64,000 nt of DNA, taken from NCBI RefSeq assembly GCF_900112355.1, contig NZ_FOLM01000001.1, positions 107,276 to 171,275 on the forward strand. The letters run 5' to 3'. Positions 37,938 through 53,528 of this stretch are shown piece after piece. The notes under the pieces were generated by a model. That model did no database searches and was not told where the DNA came from. It worked only from the letters and a program-made list of their open reading frames with translations. The number at the start of each line of letters is the position of its first letter. Position 1 is the stretch's first letter. The translations under genes and the position numbers were made by a program. The stretch comes from Streptomyces aidingensis. Lineage in GTDB: Bacteria > Actinomycetota > Actinomycetes > Streptomycetales > Streptomycetaceae.

Positions 37938-38951
37938 ATGCGTACCCTGCGCACCACCACGCGCACCACCGCGCTCGGCGTCGTCACCGCGGGCCTGCTG
38001 GTCGCCACCGCCGCCTGCAGTGACTCCTCCGGGGAAGCGCCCGGGGCGCGGGCCGAGGAGGGCTCCGCCCGGTCGCAGAGCACGGTGGTCGAGGCACTCC
38101 AGGCGACCGCGAAGAAGAGCCAGGAGGCCCGCACGGCCACCTTCGAGTCGGTCACCACCATGGACGTCATGGGCATGGACGGCATCGAGATGTCGGTGAG
38201 CGGCACCATCGGCTGGCAGCCGCTCGCCATGGACGCCTCCGCCGATATGAACGGCTTCATGCAGGCCCTGCTCGACATGTTCGGCGAGCTCGCCGCCGAG
38301 GACCCGGAGGCCTCCGGGGAGCTGGACCGGCTCGCCGCGGTCGACGCCACCATGAACATGCGCCTGGTCGACAACGTGATGTACATGAGCGGCCCGATGA
38401 TGGAGCCGGCGCTGGGCGGCAAGACATGGGTCAAGGTCGATCTGGCGGAGGCCGCCGCCGCGGAGGGCGACCCCGCGCTCGGGCAGATGCTGGACCAGTT
38501 GAACAGCGCCTCCTACAGCCCGGCCACCCAGGTGGCGCTGATGCTGGAGTCGCCGGAGGTGGAGTGGAAGGGCGAGGAGAGCCTGGACGGCGTCACCGTC
38601 AACCGCTACGAGGGGACGCTGACGGCCGAGGAGCTGCTCGCCATGGACCCCTCCACGGAGTTCCTCTCCGAGGAGGAGCTGGACCTGATGCGCTCCGAAC
38701 TCGCCACGTCCGGGAGTGAGGAGTACCTGCTGTCCGTCTGGGTGGACGAGAACGACTATCCGGTGCGGATCGACATGACCGTGGAGATGCCCGAGGGCTC
38801 GATGGTGCAGTCCACCCGCTACGGCGACTACGGCGAGGCGCCGGCCGTGGAGCACCCGCCGGCCGGGGAGGTCGTGGACTCCGCCGAGCTGGAGGACGGC
38901 ATCGACCCGTTCGGCTTCGGAGGGCTGGAGCCCCAGGGCCCCGGCGCCTGA
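37938..38951 (+). CDS. Putative lipoprotein (LppX/LprG-like)
   Basis: Exported protein of 337 residues with a signal peptide ending at Cys27 ([12 protein letters not shown]), an imperfect lipobox because Thr replaces the usual Leu at -3. The mature part resembles LppX/LprAFG-type proteins or LolA-like lipid-binding domains ([39 protein letters not shown]). Function unknown. ATG with GGGGGGAAAG. S. coelicolor also has lipoprotein genes between rplA and rplJ. Confidence 0.85.
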   Translation: MRTLRTTTRTTALGVVTAGLLVATAACSDSSGEAPGARAEEGSARSQSTVVEALQATAKKSQEARTATFESVTTMDVMGMDGIEMSVSGTIGWQPLAMDASADMNGFMQALLDMFGELAAEDPEASGELDRLAAVDATMNMRLVDNVMYMSGPMMEPALGGKTWVKVDLAEAAAAEGDPALGQMLDQLNSASYSPATQVALMLESPEVEWKGEESLDGVTVNRYEGTLTAEELLAMDPSTEFLSEEELDLMRSELATSGSEEYLLSVWVDENDYPVRIDMTVEMPEGSMVQSTRYGDYGEAPAVEHPPAGEVVDSAELEDGIDPFGFGGLEPQGPGA

Positions 38952-38967
38952 CCGGGCCCGCCCCGTT

Positions 38968-39004
38968 CGCCCGCCCCGCGCGCCGTCCGGCCGCGGGGCG
39001 GGCG
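38968..39004 (+). terminator. Terminator after lipoprotein gene
   Basis: Perfect 13-bp stem CGCCCGCCCCGCG (38968-38980) with CGCGGGGCGGGCG (38992-39004), loop 11 nt, followed by ATTTG. Confidence 0.75.
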
Positions 39005-39006
39005 AT

Positions 39007-39036
39007 TTGCCTGGCACACACGGCTTCGCCTAACCT
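39007..39036 (+). promoter_or_regulatory. Promoter of rplJ-rplL
   Basis: TTGCCT (39007-39012) and TAACCT (39031-39036), spacer 18 nt. Predicted start near 39043 gives a leader of about 200 nt. Confidence 0.6.
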
Positions 39037-39042
39037 GACCGG

Positions 39043-39244
39043 GAAGCCAGAGACCGCTGGTTGCCCCCGGGGCCGATCCCGGAGGCCGAAGGTTCCGCGA
39101 ACGCGGACGACCCGCGCAGGTGACGAGGAGAGCCCGCCCCTTCCGGTGGAGCCGTTTCGCCCCGTGCCCTGCGCCGGGGCGTTTTTCGTGTTCCCCGTCC
39201 CCTTCCGAGCGGTCCGACATTTCCCGGAAGGAGGGCAGAGGTTC
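39043..39244 (+). promoter_or_regulatory. rplJ leader RNA with attenuator-like hairpin
   Basis: About 200-nt 5' leader in the position of the ribosomal L10 leader that binds L10(L12)4 in many bacteria. It contains CGCCCC (39158-39163) paired with GGGGCG (39176-39181) followed by TTTTT, the most canonical intrinsic-terminator shape in the window, inside the leader. This fits L10-dependent attenuation. The exact L10-binding fold was not computed. Confidence 0.6.
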
Positions 39245-39793
39245 ATGGCAGCACCTGACAAGATCGCGGCGGTCGCGGACATCAGGGAGAAGTTCGAGAA
39301 CTCCAGTGCCGCGGTCGTCACCGCCTACGTCGGTCTCACCGTCGCGCAGATGAAGGATCTGCGCCGGGCCCTGGGCGAGCACGCCCAGTACCGTGTGGCG
39401 AAGAACACCCTGACGAAGATCGCGGCCAACGAGGCCGGGATCACCGAGCTGGATCCCTACTTCTCCGGCTCCACCGCGGTGGCGTTCGTCACCGGCGACC
39501 CGGTCGCCGCGGCGAAGAGCCTGCGGGACTTCGCCAAGGACCACGACGCGCTGGTCATCAAGGGCGGGGTGCTCGACGGCAAGGCCCTGACCGCCGAGGA
39601 CATCCAGAAGCTCGCGGACCTGGAGTCCCGCGAAGTGCTGCTCGCCAAGCTGGCCGGCGGCATGAAGGCGTCCATGGCCAAGGCCGCCGCGACCTTCCAG
39701 GCCCCGCTGTCGAAGTTCGTCCGCACGGCGGACGCGCTGCGCAGCAAGAAAGAGGCGAATGCCGGAACCCCGGCGCCCGCCGAGGCCGAGTGA
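39245..39793 (+). CDS. rplJ: 50S ribosomal protein L10
   Basis: 182 residues; base of the L7/L12 stalk. Typical start [31 protein letters not shown] and [19 protein letters not shown] at 39245 with GGAAGGAGG upstream. Cotranscribed with rplL. Confidence 0.98.
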   Translation: MAAPDKIAAVADIREKFENSSAAVVTAYVGLTVAQMKDLRRALGEHAQYRVAKNTLTKIAANEAGITELDPYFSGSTAVAFVTGDPVAAAKSLRDFAKDHDALVIKGGVLDGKALTAEDIQKLADLESREVLLAKLAGGMKASMAKAAATFQAPLSKFVRTADALRSKKEANAGTPAPAEAE

Positions 39794-39898
39794 TCAGGGC
39801 CACACCGGCCCCGCACCCGGCATGGCGGGCCAGACCCGCCGCACTCCCCATCCGGCAGACATTCCGGCATCAGCCGATCTAGTGGAAGGAACGCCACC

Positions 39899-40285
39899 AT
39901 GGCGAAGCTCAGCCAGGACGAGCTGCTTGAGCAGTTCGAGGGCATGACCCTGCTCGAGCTCTCCGAGTTCGTGAAGAAGTTCGAGGAGAAGTTCGACGTC
40001 GAGGCCGCCGCCCCGGTCGCCGTCGCCGCCGCGGGTGTCCCCGGTGCCCCGGCCGCCGCCGAGGCCGAGGAGAAGGACGAGTTCGACGTCGTCCTCACCG
40101 GCGCCGGCGAGAAGAAGATCCAGGTCATCAAGGTCGTGCGGGAGCTGACCTCGCTGGGTCTGAAGGAGGCCAAGGAGCTGGTGGACAGCGCCCCCAAGGC
40201 GGTGCTGGAGAAGGCCAGCAAGGCCGACGCGGACAAGGCCAAGGAGTCCCTGGAGGGCGCCGGCGCCTCGGTCGAGCTGAAGTGA
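39899..40285 (+). CDS. rplL: 50S ribosomal protein L7/L12
   Basis: 128 residues. N-terminal dimer domain, Ala-rich hinge (about 40-60) and C-terminal factor-binding domain [35 protein letters not shown] behind GGAAGGA. 105 nt after rplJ. Confidence 0.98.
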   Translation: MAKLSQDELLEQFEGMTLLELSEFVKKFEEKFDVEAAAPVAVAAAGVPGAPAAAEAEEKDEFDVVLTGAGEKKIQVIKVVRELTSLGLKEAKELVDSAPKAVLEKASKADADKAKESLEGAGASVELK

Positions 40286-40333
40286 CACGGCTCACCCGGA
40301 CCGGCCCGGTCACTCGCTGATCAACCGGACCGC

Positions 40334-40371
40334 ACGAAGGGCGATCACCCGATGGGGTGGTCGCCCTTCGT
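40334..40371 (+). terminator. Hairpin between rplL and rpoB
   Basis: ACGAAGGGCGA (40334-40344) pairs with TCGCCCTTCGT (40361-40371), with an inner CACCC/GGGTG stem; no T run. Likely a terminator or, as in other bacteria, a partial terminator/processing site setting the L12 to RpoB ratio. Confidence 0.7.
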
Positions 40372-40387
40372 CGTGCTGGACACGGGG

Positions 40388-40415
40388 TTGCCCTGTCGGC
40401 GGTGCCGGGTATGGT
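40388..40415 (+). promoter_or_regulatory. Distal candidate promoter of rpoBC
   Basis: TTGCCC (40388-40393) and TATGGT (40410-40415), spacer 16 nt, just after the rplL hairpin. A further weak pair, TTGACG (40485-40490) and GATTCT (40508-40513), lies 75 nt on. The 621-nt rplL-rpoB gap holds no gene that I can support. Confidence 0.5.
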
Positions 40416-40785
40416 GATCTTCGGTTCCGCGGCGTCCGGGGGTTCGCGGTGTTCCCCGAGGGGGCCCGTGGCCGCACGGTCCCCTTGACGAACCGCAGCC
40501 GTCGCGCGATTCTCAGGACGCACTTCGCGTTCCTGGCGTTGCGGCGCGTACGGAATGCGGGCGGGACGAAGAGGGATCCCGCGATTCGGGCCGCATTCGA
40601 TGCATGGATAGGTGCGGAAGCGGGAAGTGATGCGGCAGACGGTGTCGTCCGGCTACGAGGAAGCCGCGGCGCCGCGCTCCGGCACCCGAGGCGGCCGGAG
40701 CGCACGGCAGGCGGTATGCGCGTCCCCGCGCGCACTACAGTGGCCTGCCGGACCGAGGGACGGTGACGATCCCCGGATCCGGCAG

Positions 40786-40814
40786 TGGACATCAGTGGGT
40801 CTTCTGGCTACACT
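40786..40814 (+). promoter_or_regulatory. Proximal promoter of rpoBC
   Basis: TGGACA (40786-40791) and TACACT (40809-40814), spacer exactly 17 nt. It is followed by GTCCCTTTGCGCTGCC, a stretch I recall as conserved in front of actinobacterial rpoB. Confidence 0.75.
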
Positions 40815-40906
40815 GTCCCTTTGCGCTGCCTAATAGCCGCTCCCTGCCCGTCACCAGGGGGACAGGTATGCGCGCAGAGAGTCCGAGCCCTCGGAAGGAC
40901 CCCCTC

Positions 40907-44392
<3,486 letters not shown>

Positions 44393-44506
44393 CGGGCCGG
44401 GCCGGACACGCCGCCTCCTCCACCGGGAGGAAGCCGGCGTCCCGGCCCCACCCCGGACCCCGACAGACCAAGTGATGACACGAGACCCTGAGAGGGATTG
44501 ACGAGA

Positions 44507-48409
<3,903 letters not shown>

Positions 48410-48446
48410 CCGCCGTGTCCGCTGTGACCGGCTGACGCCGGCAACA

Positions 48447-48485
48447 CCGGTGGCCCCGCGCACCCGCGCGGGGCCACCGGCTTTT
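48447..48485 (+). terminator. Strong terminator of rpoBC
   Basis: Perfect 15-bp stem CCGGTGGCCCCGCGC (48447-48461) with its complement at 48466-48480, loop ACCC, followed by CTTTT. Confidence 0.88.
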
Positions 48486-48490
48486 CATGG

Positions 48491-49051
48491 TCAGATGTCG
48501 ACGGGCAGTCTGCGGCGTCGCAGCTCCCGCCCGGTCTCCCGGGCCAGCAGCTCGGCATCCCGCAGATAGGGCGAGAGATACAGCACCGGCCGTCCGTGCA
48601 CCCGTACCGCGTACTCCGGCCCCGGGCGAAGCTCCCGCTGGAGCCGGCGTTCGCGGCGGCTCATGCCCAGCTGGTACACCCGTGCCCAGGGATAGGACCA
48701 CCACAGCGCGCCCCGGCGGTGCAGCAGCCCGCCCTGGTGCCGGGAGACGGACTCGCCGCCGGATCTGGCCCGGGCCCAGCCCAGCGCGGGATCGAGTCCG
48801 GTCAGCACCGCGATCATCCCGAGCGGGGCCAGCACGCCGGGCACTGCTGCCGGGACCGGGGAACCCGCGCCGGTGACGCCGAGCAGCGCCGGCACCGCCG
48901 AGCCGAGCAGCGCCAGGCCACCCGAGCCCAGCCACCACGCCGCGTGCCGGCCGCGCCGCCGGTTGTCCACCGGATGCTCCCGCACCATCTCGCCCAGCCC
49001 GTGGTGCGCCTCCCCGCCGGCCCCCTGCACCGGTTCCCGTTCCTGTGCCAC
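48491..49051 (-). CDS. Hypothetical membrane protein
   Basis: 186 residues with two predicted membrane helices (about 39-60 and 65-88) and a C-terminal cytoplasmic part (WSYPWARVYQLGMSRRERRLQREL, then VRVHGRPVLYLSPYLRDAELLARE) that looks like a conserved actinobacterial domain of unknown function. GTG at 49051 with GGAGGGAGG. 63 nt after the orphan binding-protein gene and probably cotranscribed with it; convergent with rpoC. Confidence 0.75.
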   Translation of the reverse strand: MAQEREPVQGAGGEAHHGLGEMVREHPVDNRRRGRHAAWWLGSGGLALLGSAVPALLGVTGAGSPVPAAVPGVLAPLGMIAVLTGLDPALGWARARSGGESVSRHQGGLLHRRGALWWSYPWARVYQLGMSRRERRLQRELRPGPEYAVRVHGRPVLYLSPYLRDAELLARETGRELRRRRLPVDI

Positions 49052-49114
49052 AGCCCCTCCCTCCCGCTGTGGGCCATCATCGCAGTCCGCCCCGGTGATC
49101 CGGACGGCCGGTGA

Positions 49115-50323
49115 TTACCGGACCGGGGTGAGATCGCCGGTGAGGGGGAGGCCGGGGTGGCCGGTGTTGCTCACCAGGGCGAGGCGCGGACCGTCCGGGC
49201 CGGGGTGCCACTGGCCGCCGGTCAGCGGCAGGAGCGCGATGTTGGGGGCCGGGCCCCGGGACCAGTCCAGAGGGCCGGCGATGGTGTCCGCGGGGACCTC
49301 GGCGATGGCCCGGGCGACGCAGGCGCGGTCCGTGGGATCGGCCGCGGTGGCCAGGGCGTGGTGGGCGGTCTCCAGCAGGGCGTGCGCCAGGCCCAGCGGC
49401 TGGAGCCAGGGACTGCCGGTGGCCTGCCGGTAGGCGTGGGCGAGTTCCGCGCAGCCGGTGCCGTCGAGGCTGGAGCGGTAGGGGTGGTCGGGGCTCCAGT
49501 AGACGAGTGTGGCCACGCGGGCGTCGGCGAGTTCGCCGTGCACCTCGGGGGCGGCGGTGCTGGTGTGCGGGTAGGTCAGCCAGCGCGAGCAGGTGATCAG
49601 CCGGGGGCGCAGCCCCGCCTCGCGGGCCCGGCGGTGGAACAGGGCCAGGTCGGTGGCGGTGGCGGCGCTGGTGATGACATCGGCGCCGGTGACGCGCATC
49701 CGGTCCACCTGGGCGCGGAAATCCGCGGCCGGTTCCCGGTAGGGGCCGAGGTCCGCCAGGGTGTGCCCGCGCGCGGAGGCCACCGGCGGGAAGCCGTACC
49801 GTTCGTGGCGCAGCAGGACGCCTTGCAGATCGTCGTTCCACAGGCAGCCGACGGGGCCCCGGTGGTCGGTCCCCTCCCACAGGCCGGCGAAGACACGGGC
49901 GATGTCGTCCAGTCCCCAGGCGAAGTGGTACGTCCAGCGGAACCGGTGCCCGGGATCGGCGCCGCGCGCCCGGAAGTACGCCTGCCAGGGGAAGGTGGTC
50001 GAGACGCAGGGCACCCCGGCCTGCTCGCAGGCGTCGGTCACGGCCGGCAGCACCCGGGTCCCGGCCATGGTGAGTACGATGCGGGCCCCGTCCTGCCCGG
50101 CCAGTTCGCGCACCGCCTGCCGTGCCGCCCGCGGATCGGAGCGGGAGTCGCGCACGGTGACGGTCACGTTGTGGCGCCGGCCGCCGTTGCGCACCTGCGG
50201 CAGCCGCGGGGCCAGCGTGCGGACGATGTATGACAGCGGTGCCCCGAGGGGCGCCAGCCGCCCGGTCAGCGGGGCCACTACCCCGATGCACAGAGAAGTG
50301 GAAGACGACGACACGGAAGACAT
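49115..50323 (-). CDS. Type 1 periplasmic-binding-fold protein without signal peptide
   Basis: 402 residues resembling branched-chain amino acid ABC binding proteins: LCIGVVAPLTGRLAPLGAPLSY at the start, ARIVLTMAGTRVLPAVTDACEQAGVPCVSTTF, and GADVITSAATATDLALFHRRAREAGL in the second lobe. From ATG 50323 there is no signal peptide or lipobox, only a short Ser-rich leader, and no permease or ATPase gene is near. The frame is open to 50431 but upstream residues (many Arg and Gly) are not a signal either. Could be a cytosolic ligand sensor or a decayed transporter part. Ribosome site weak. Confidence 0.78.
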   Translation of the reverse strand: MSSVSSSSTSLCIGVVAPLTGRLAPLGAPLSYIVRTLAPRLPQVRNGGRRHNVTVTVRDSRSDPRAARQAVRELAGQDGARIVLTMAGTRVLPAVTDACEQAGVPCVSTTFPWQAYFRARGADPGHRFRWTYHFAWGLDDIARVFAGLWEGTDHRGPVGCLWNDDLQGVLLRHERYGFPPVASARGHTLADLGPYREPAADFRAQVDRMRVTGADVITSAATATDLALFHRRAREAGLRPRLITCSRWLTYPHTSTAAPEVHGELADARVATLVYWSPDHPYRSSLDGTGCAELAHAYRQATGSPWLQPLGLAHALLETAHHALATAADPTDRACVARAIAEVPADTIAGPLDWSRGPAPNIALLPLTGGQWHPGPDGPRLALVSNTGHPGLPLTGDLTPVR

Positions 50324-50410
50324 ATCACACCAATTCGCTCGCCCTGCTCGGTTCTGTCCTGTGGTGTTGCGTGCCCGGTGCCCGCCGGATCTCCAGGAAT
50401 CGGGTGGCGG

Positions 50411-50437
50411 GCGCCGGGCCGGTTCCCGCACCGGCGC
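50411..50437 (-). terminator. Possible terminator after the repeat-containing secreted protein
   Basis: GCGCCGG (50411-50417) pairs with CCGGCGC (50431-50437), loop 13 nt, beyond the stop on the minus strand. Confidence 0.4.
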
Positions 50438-50456
50438 TGCGGGGGGCGTGCACCGC

Positions 50457-50840
50457 TCAGTGGCCGGAGCGGTCCACCGTGACGCAGGTGGTGCGGGTGA
50501 GGATCGCCACGGTCTCGTTGCCGCAGTTGTTGCTGTGGCCGGTGGCGTTGCGGGCGAACAGGAGGTTGGACAGCAGGCCGCCGACGGGGCCGGCGTGGTC
50601 GCCGCCGCCGCCCTGGCCGGTGTCCTCGGTCACGCAGGTGAGCTCCTTGAGGAGTCCCAGCTTGCCCGTGCCGCAGAGATTGGCGTGGCCGGAGGAGTTC
50701 CTGCCGGAGAGGTTGGACAGCAGACCGCCCACCCCCGCGTCGCTGTCGCCGTCATGGGCGGTCGCCGTGCCGGCGGGGAGTACCAGCAGGATCGCCGCTG
50801 CCGAGGCCGCCACCGCCAGTCGCCGTGCTCCGTGCATCAT
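50457..50840 (-). CDS. Small secreted protein with two Cys-containing repeats, distantly chaplin-like
   Basis: 127 residues with a clear signal peptide (about 1-28, ending ATATAHDGD). The mature part is two tandem copies of about 45 residues: GLLSNLSGRNSSGHANLCG...LTCVT and GLLSNLLFARNATGHSNNCG...TTCVT, each with two cysteines. The NxCGN...TCV pattern recalls chaplin domains of Streptomyces aerial hyphae, but the hydrophobic chaplin core is missing, so this is a loose resemblance. Function unknown; likely a cell-surface or extracellular protein. GGAAGGAAAC precedes tandem ATGs at 50840 and 50837. Confidence 0.78.
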   Translation of the reverse strand: MMHGARRLAVAASAAAILLVLPAGTATAHDGDSDAGVGGLLSNLSGRNSSGHANLCGTGKLGLLKELTCVTEDTGQGGGGDHAGPVGGLLSNLLFARNATGHSNNCGNETVAILTRTTCVTVDRSGH

Positions 50841-50930
50841 CGTTGGTTTCCTTCCCCTGGATCGGTCCCGGCCCAGCGGCCGGGTTCACCAGGCGAAACG
50901 AAGATGCATGCGATCGGTACGGGCGATGAA

Positions 50931-50956
50931 CGGATGATCACTGGACCGGATGATCA
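50931..50956. repeat. Direct repeat CGGATGATCA in promoter region
   Basis: Two exact 10-bp copies at 50931-50940 and 50947-50956, period 16, about 95 nt upstream of the secreted-protein start. Each contains the palindrome TGATCA. Possible operator. Confidence 0.5.
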
Positions 50957-51068
50957 ACGGGTAATCCGATGGGACGCCGGGGTGACGCCGTGGCCGTCCC
51001 GGACCTCGGGCCCGGTCGGCGAGCGGGTGCTCCCGCGCCACGCCGCCCGGCATGGACGCCCCGGTGGC

Positions 51069-52274
51069 TCAGCGAACCGCTTCGCCCAGCAGCGGCGGGG
51101 CGTCGCCGGAGGCGAGGAACTCGTCCATGGTGTCGTCGCGCATGGCGTCCCACAGCGGGGCCGCGGCCTCCCAGTCGAGCAGGACGACGGACTGGCCCTG
51201 GACGGTGTCGGTGCCGATCACCGGGGCGTTCATGAAGTTCACCTCCGAGCTGCGCAGCGAACGCAGTTCCCAGGCCAGTGTGCGCAGGTCGCCGTTGGAG
51301 AGCCGGTCGTCCACGCTGACCACCTCTCCGACGGTCTCCATCAGGCCGTTGAGTCTGCCCATGTCCGTCATGGTGCCGCCGGAGAGGGTCTGCGCCAGCA
51401 GCGAGCGGAGGAAGTGCTGCTGGCGGCGGGTGCGGTCGAAGTCCCCCTCGGGCAGGTTCCGGCGCTCCCGGACATAGGCCAGGGCCTGTTCGCCGGTCAT
51501 CCTCTCGCCGTCGATGGTGACGCCGCCGACCGCGTCGGTGAGTTCCCGGAAGCCGGACCAGTCGAGCACCGCGAGATGGTCGATGCGCAGATCGGTGTAG
51601 TCCTGGACGGTCTGCACCAGCAGCGGGGTGCCGCCCCATGAGTAGGCGGCGTTGAGCTTGGCCTCGCCATGGCCGGGGATCTCCACCCAGGTGTCGCGGG
51701 GGATGGAGACCAGGGTGGCGGAGGACCGGTCGCCCGGTATGTGCATCAGCATCATGGTGTCGCTGCGGGCCGCCCCGGCCTGCCAGGCGGGGCCCGGCTC
51801 GGCGTCCGGTTCCCACTCCGCGTCCAGGCCGATCAGCAGATAGATCTGGGCGTCGCCCGCGGAGGGGGCGGGCTGCTCCTCCTCGGGCAGATCGGGGAGG
51901 GCGTCCGGGATGCGGTCCACGGAGTCGAAGGTCTGCTCCGTCTTCCACCACAGCCAGCCGGCTCCGGCCAGGACCAGGCCCAGCAGCGCGGCGGTCACGC
52001 CGGCCAGCACCAGCGGCCACCGGCGGCGCCGGCGTTTCGCCGGGGCGCCCCGGCCGGTCTTCCCGCCGTCCCCGTTGCCGACCCCGTTGCCGACCACGGC
52101 CCCGTCGGCGTCGGTGTCCGGCGTGTCCGGGCGGGGACGGGGTGTAGGGTCGGCGGCGGCCCCCTCGTCCCGCCGCCCCCGGTCCTGCGTGCCGGCCCGG
52201 GCCGGCACCTCACTCGCACTGGTGTCACGCACGGCATCCGTCAGGGATCTGCCGCCGTCCCCTCCTGTTTCCAT
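51069..52274 (-). CDS. LytR-CpsA-Psr (LCP) family protein
   Basis: 401 residues: cytoplasmic Asp/Gly-rich part (1-80), Arg-rich stop-transfer, one membrane helix (about 86-110) and an extracellular LCP domain (about 135-330). Family residues are visible in ARSDTMMLMHI, SIPRDTWVEIPGHGEAKLNAAY and YVRERRNLPEGDFDRTRRQQ. LCP enzymes transfer wall polymers such as teichoic acids from lipid carrier to peptidoglycan. No clear ribosome site before ATG 52274. Monocistronic, divergent from rpsL. Confidence 0.93.
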   Translation of the reverse strand: METGGDGGRSLTDAVRDTSASEVPARAGTQDRGRRDEGAAADPTPRPRPDTPDTDADGAVVGNGVGNGDGGKTGRGAPAKRRRRRWPLVLAGVTAALLGLVLAGAGWLWWKTEQTFDSVDRIPDALPDLPEEEQPAPSAGDAQIYLLIGLDAEWEPDAEPGPAWQAGAARSDTMMLMHIPGDRSSATLVSIPRDTWVEIPGHGEAKLNAAYSWGGTPLLVQTVQDYTDLRIDHLAVLDWSGFRELTDAVGGVTIDGERMTGEQALAYVRERRNLPEGDFDRTRRQQHFLRSLLAQTLSGGTMTDMGRLNGLMETVGEVVSVDDRLSNGDLRTLAWELRSLRSSEVNFMNAPVIGTDTVQGQSVVLLDWEAAAPLWDAMRDDTMDEFLASGDAPPLLGEAVR

Positions 52275-52379
52275 CTACACATTGTGCCCATCTCCCGTGT
52301 CCCCGGGAGGGGTTCGCAAGAGCTTTCGCAGGCCGGAGGGTGCCGGGGAGGGCGGCGGAGCTGTGCGCGTCCTGTTGTT

Positions 52380-52408
52380 TTGACCCAGGCGGATGCGCTA
52401 GGTAGGCT
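52380..52408 (+). promoter_or_regulatory. Promoter of the str operon (rpsL)
   Basis: TTGACC (52380-52385) and TAGGCT (52403-52408), spacer 17 nt; the best housekeeping promoter match in the window. The predicted leader of about 230 nt (to 52643) includes hairpin GCGGGT-AAA-ACCCGC at 52533-52547. Confidence 0.8.
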
Positions 52409-52643
52409 CTGACCTTGTGCCTGGGCTGTCCCCTGCGCGCTCACGTTTTCCCGCCCTCGCCGCGGGGTGGGCCGGGGCGGGGCGGACGTCAGCCGGTGCA
52501 TCCTCTCCCGGACAACACTCCCCGCCCGGCGGGCGGGTAAAACCCGCGGGATGGTGGACCGGTGGCGACACGCCCGACCGCGTGGGTCGGCCGCGTGGCC
52601 CGGGTTAGTTTTACCGAGACGGCACACAGAAACCGGAGAAACT

Positions 52644-53015
52644 GTGCCAACGATCCAGCAGCTGGTCCGCAAGGGCCGGCAGGACAAGGCCGAGAAGAAC
52701 AAGACGCTTGCGCTCAGCGGCTCCCCGCAGCGGCGCGGCGTCTGCACGCGTGTCTTCACCACCACCCCCAAGAAGCCGAACTCGGCCCTGCGCAAGGTCG
52801 CGCGTGTGCGACTGACCAGCGGGATCGAGGTCACGGCTTACATCCCGGGGGAGGGCCACAACCTCCAGGAGCACTCCATCGTGCTGGTGCGCGGTGGCCG
52901 GGTGCGGGACCTGCCGGGTGTTCGCTACAAGATCATCCGCGGTTCCCTGGACACCCAGGGCGTCAAGAACCGCAAGCAGGCCCGCAGCCGCTACGGCGCC
53001 AAGAAGGAGAAGTAA
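52644..53015 (+). CDS. rpsL: 30S ribosomal protein S12 with Arg88
   Basis: 123 residues, decoding-site protein. K43 and K44 in [12 protein letters not shown] are wild type. Residue 88, in [13 protein letters not shown], is Arg (CGG at 52905-52907); most Streptomyces, as I recall them, and E. coli (K87) have Lys. The equivalent K88R change gives high-level streptomycin resistance in Mycobacterium tuberculosis. GTG at 52644 behind GGAGAA. First gene of rpsL-rpsG-fusA-tuf. Confidence 0.98.
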   Translation: MPTIQQLVRKGRQDKAEKNKTLALSGSPQRRGVCTRVFTTTPKKPNSALRKVARVRLTSGIEVTAYIPGEGHNLQEHSIVLVRGGRVRDLPGVRYKIIRGSLDTQGVKNRKQARSRYGAKKEK

Positions 53016-53018
53016 GCA

Positions 53019-53489
53019 ATGCCTCGTAAGGGCCCTGCCCCGAAGCGTCCGGTCATCATCGACCCGGTTTACGGCTCCCCCCTGGTGACGTCCCTGATCA
53101 ACAAGGTGCTGCTGCACGGCAAGCGCTCCACCGCCGAGCGCATCGTGTACGGCGCCCTGGAGGGGCTGCGGGAGAAGACCGGCAACGACCCGCTGATCAC
53201 GCTGAAGCGTGCGGTGGAGAACGTGAAGCCGACCCTTGAGGTGCGCTCGCGCCGGGTGGGCGGTGCGACCTATCAGGTGCCGGTCGAGGTCCGGGCTTCC
53301 CGGTCCGCCACGCTGGCGCTGCGCTGGCTGGTCGGGTACTCGCGCGCCCGCCGGGAGAAGACCATGACCGAGCGGCTGATGAACGAGCTGCTCGACGCGT
53401 CCAACGGCCTGGGCGCCTCGGTCAAGAAGCGCGAGGACACCCACAAGATGGCCGAGTCCAACAAGGCCTTCGCGCACTACCGCTGGTAG
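53019..53489 (+). CDS. rpsG: 30S ribosomal protein S7
   Basis: 156 residues; nucleates assembly of the 30S head. Typical [23 protein letters not shown] and [20 protein letters not shown] three bases after the rpsL stop, whose end supplies AAGGAG. Confidence 0.98.
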   Translation: MPRKGPAPKRPVIIDPVYGSPLVTSLINKVLLHGKRSTAERIVYGALEGLREKTGNDPLITLKRAVENVKPTLEVRSRRVGGATYQVPVEVRASRSATLALRWLVGYSRARREKTMTERLMNELLDASNGLGASVKKREDTHKMAESNKAFAHYRW

Positions 53490-53528
53490 TCGCTACCCCA
53501 TCGAGAACCGAGAGAAGACTGAAGCCTT

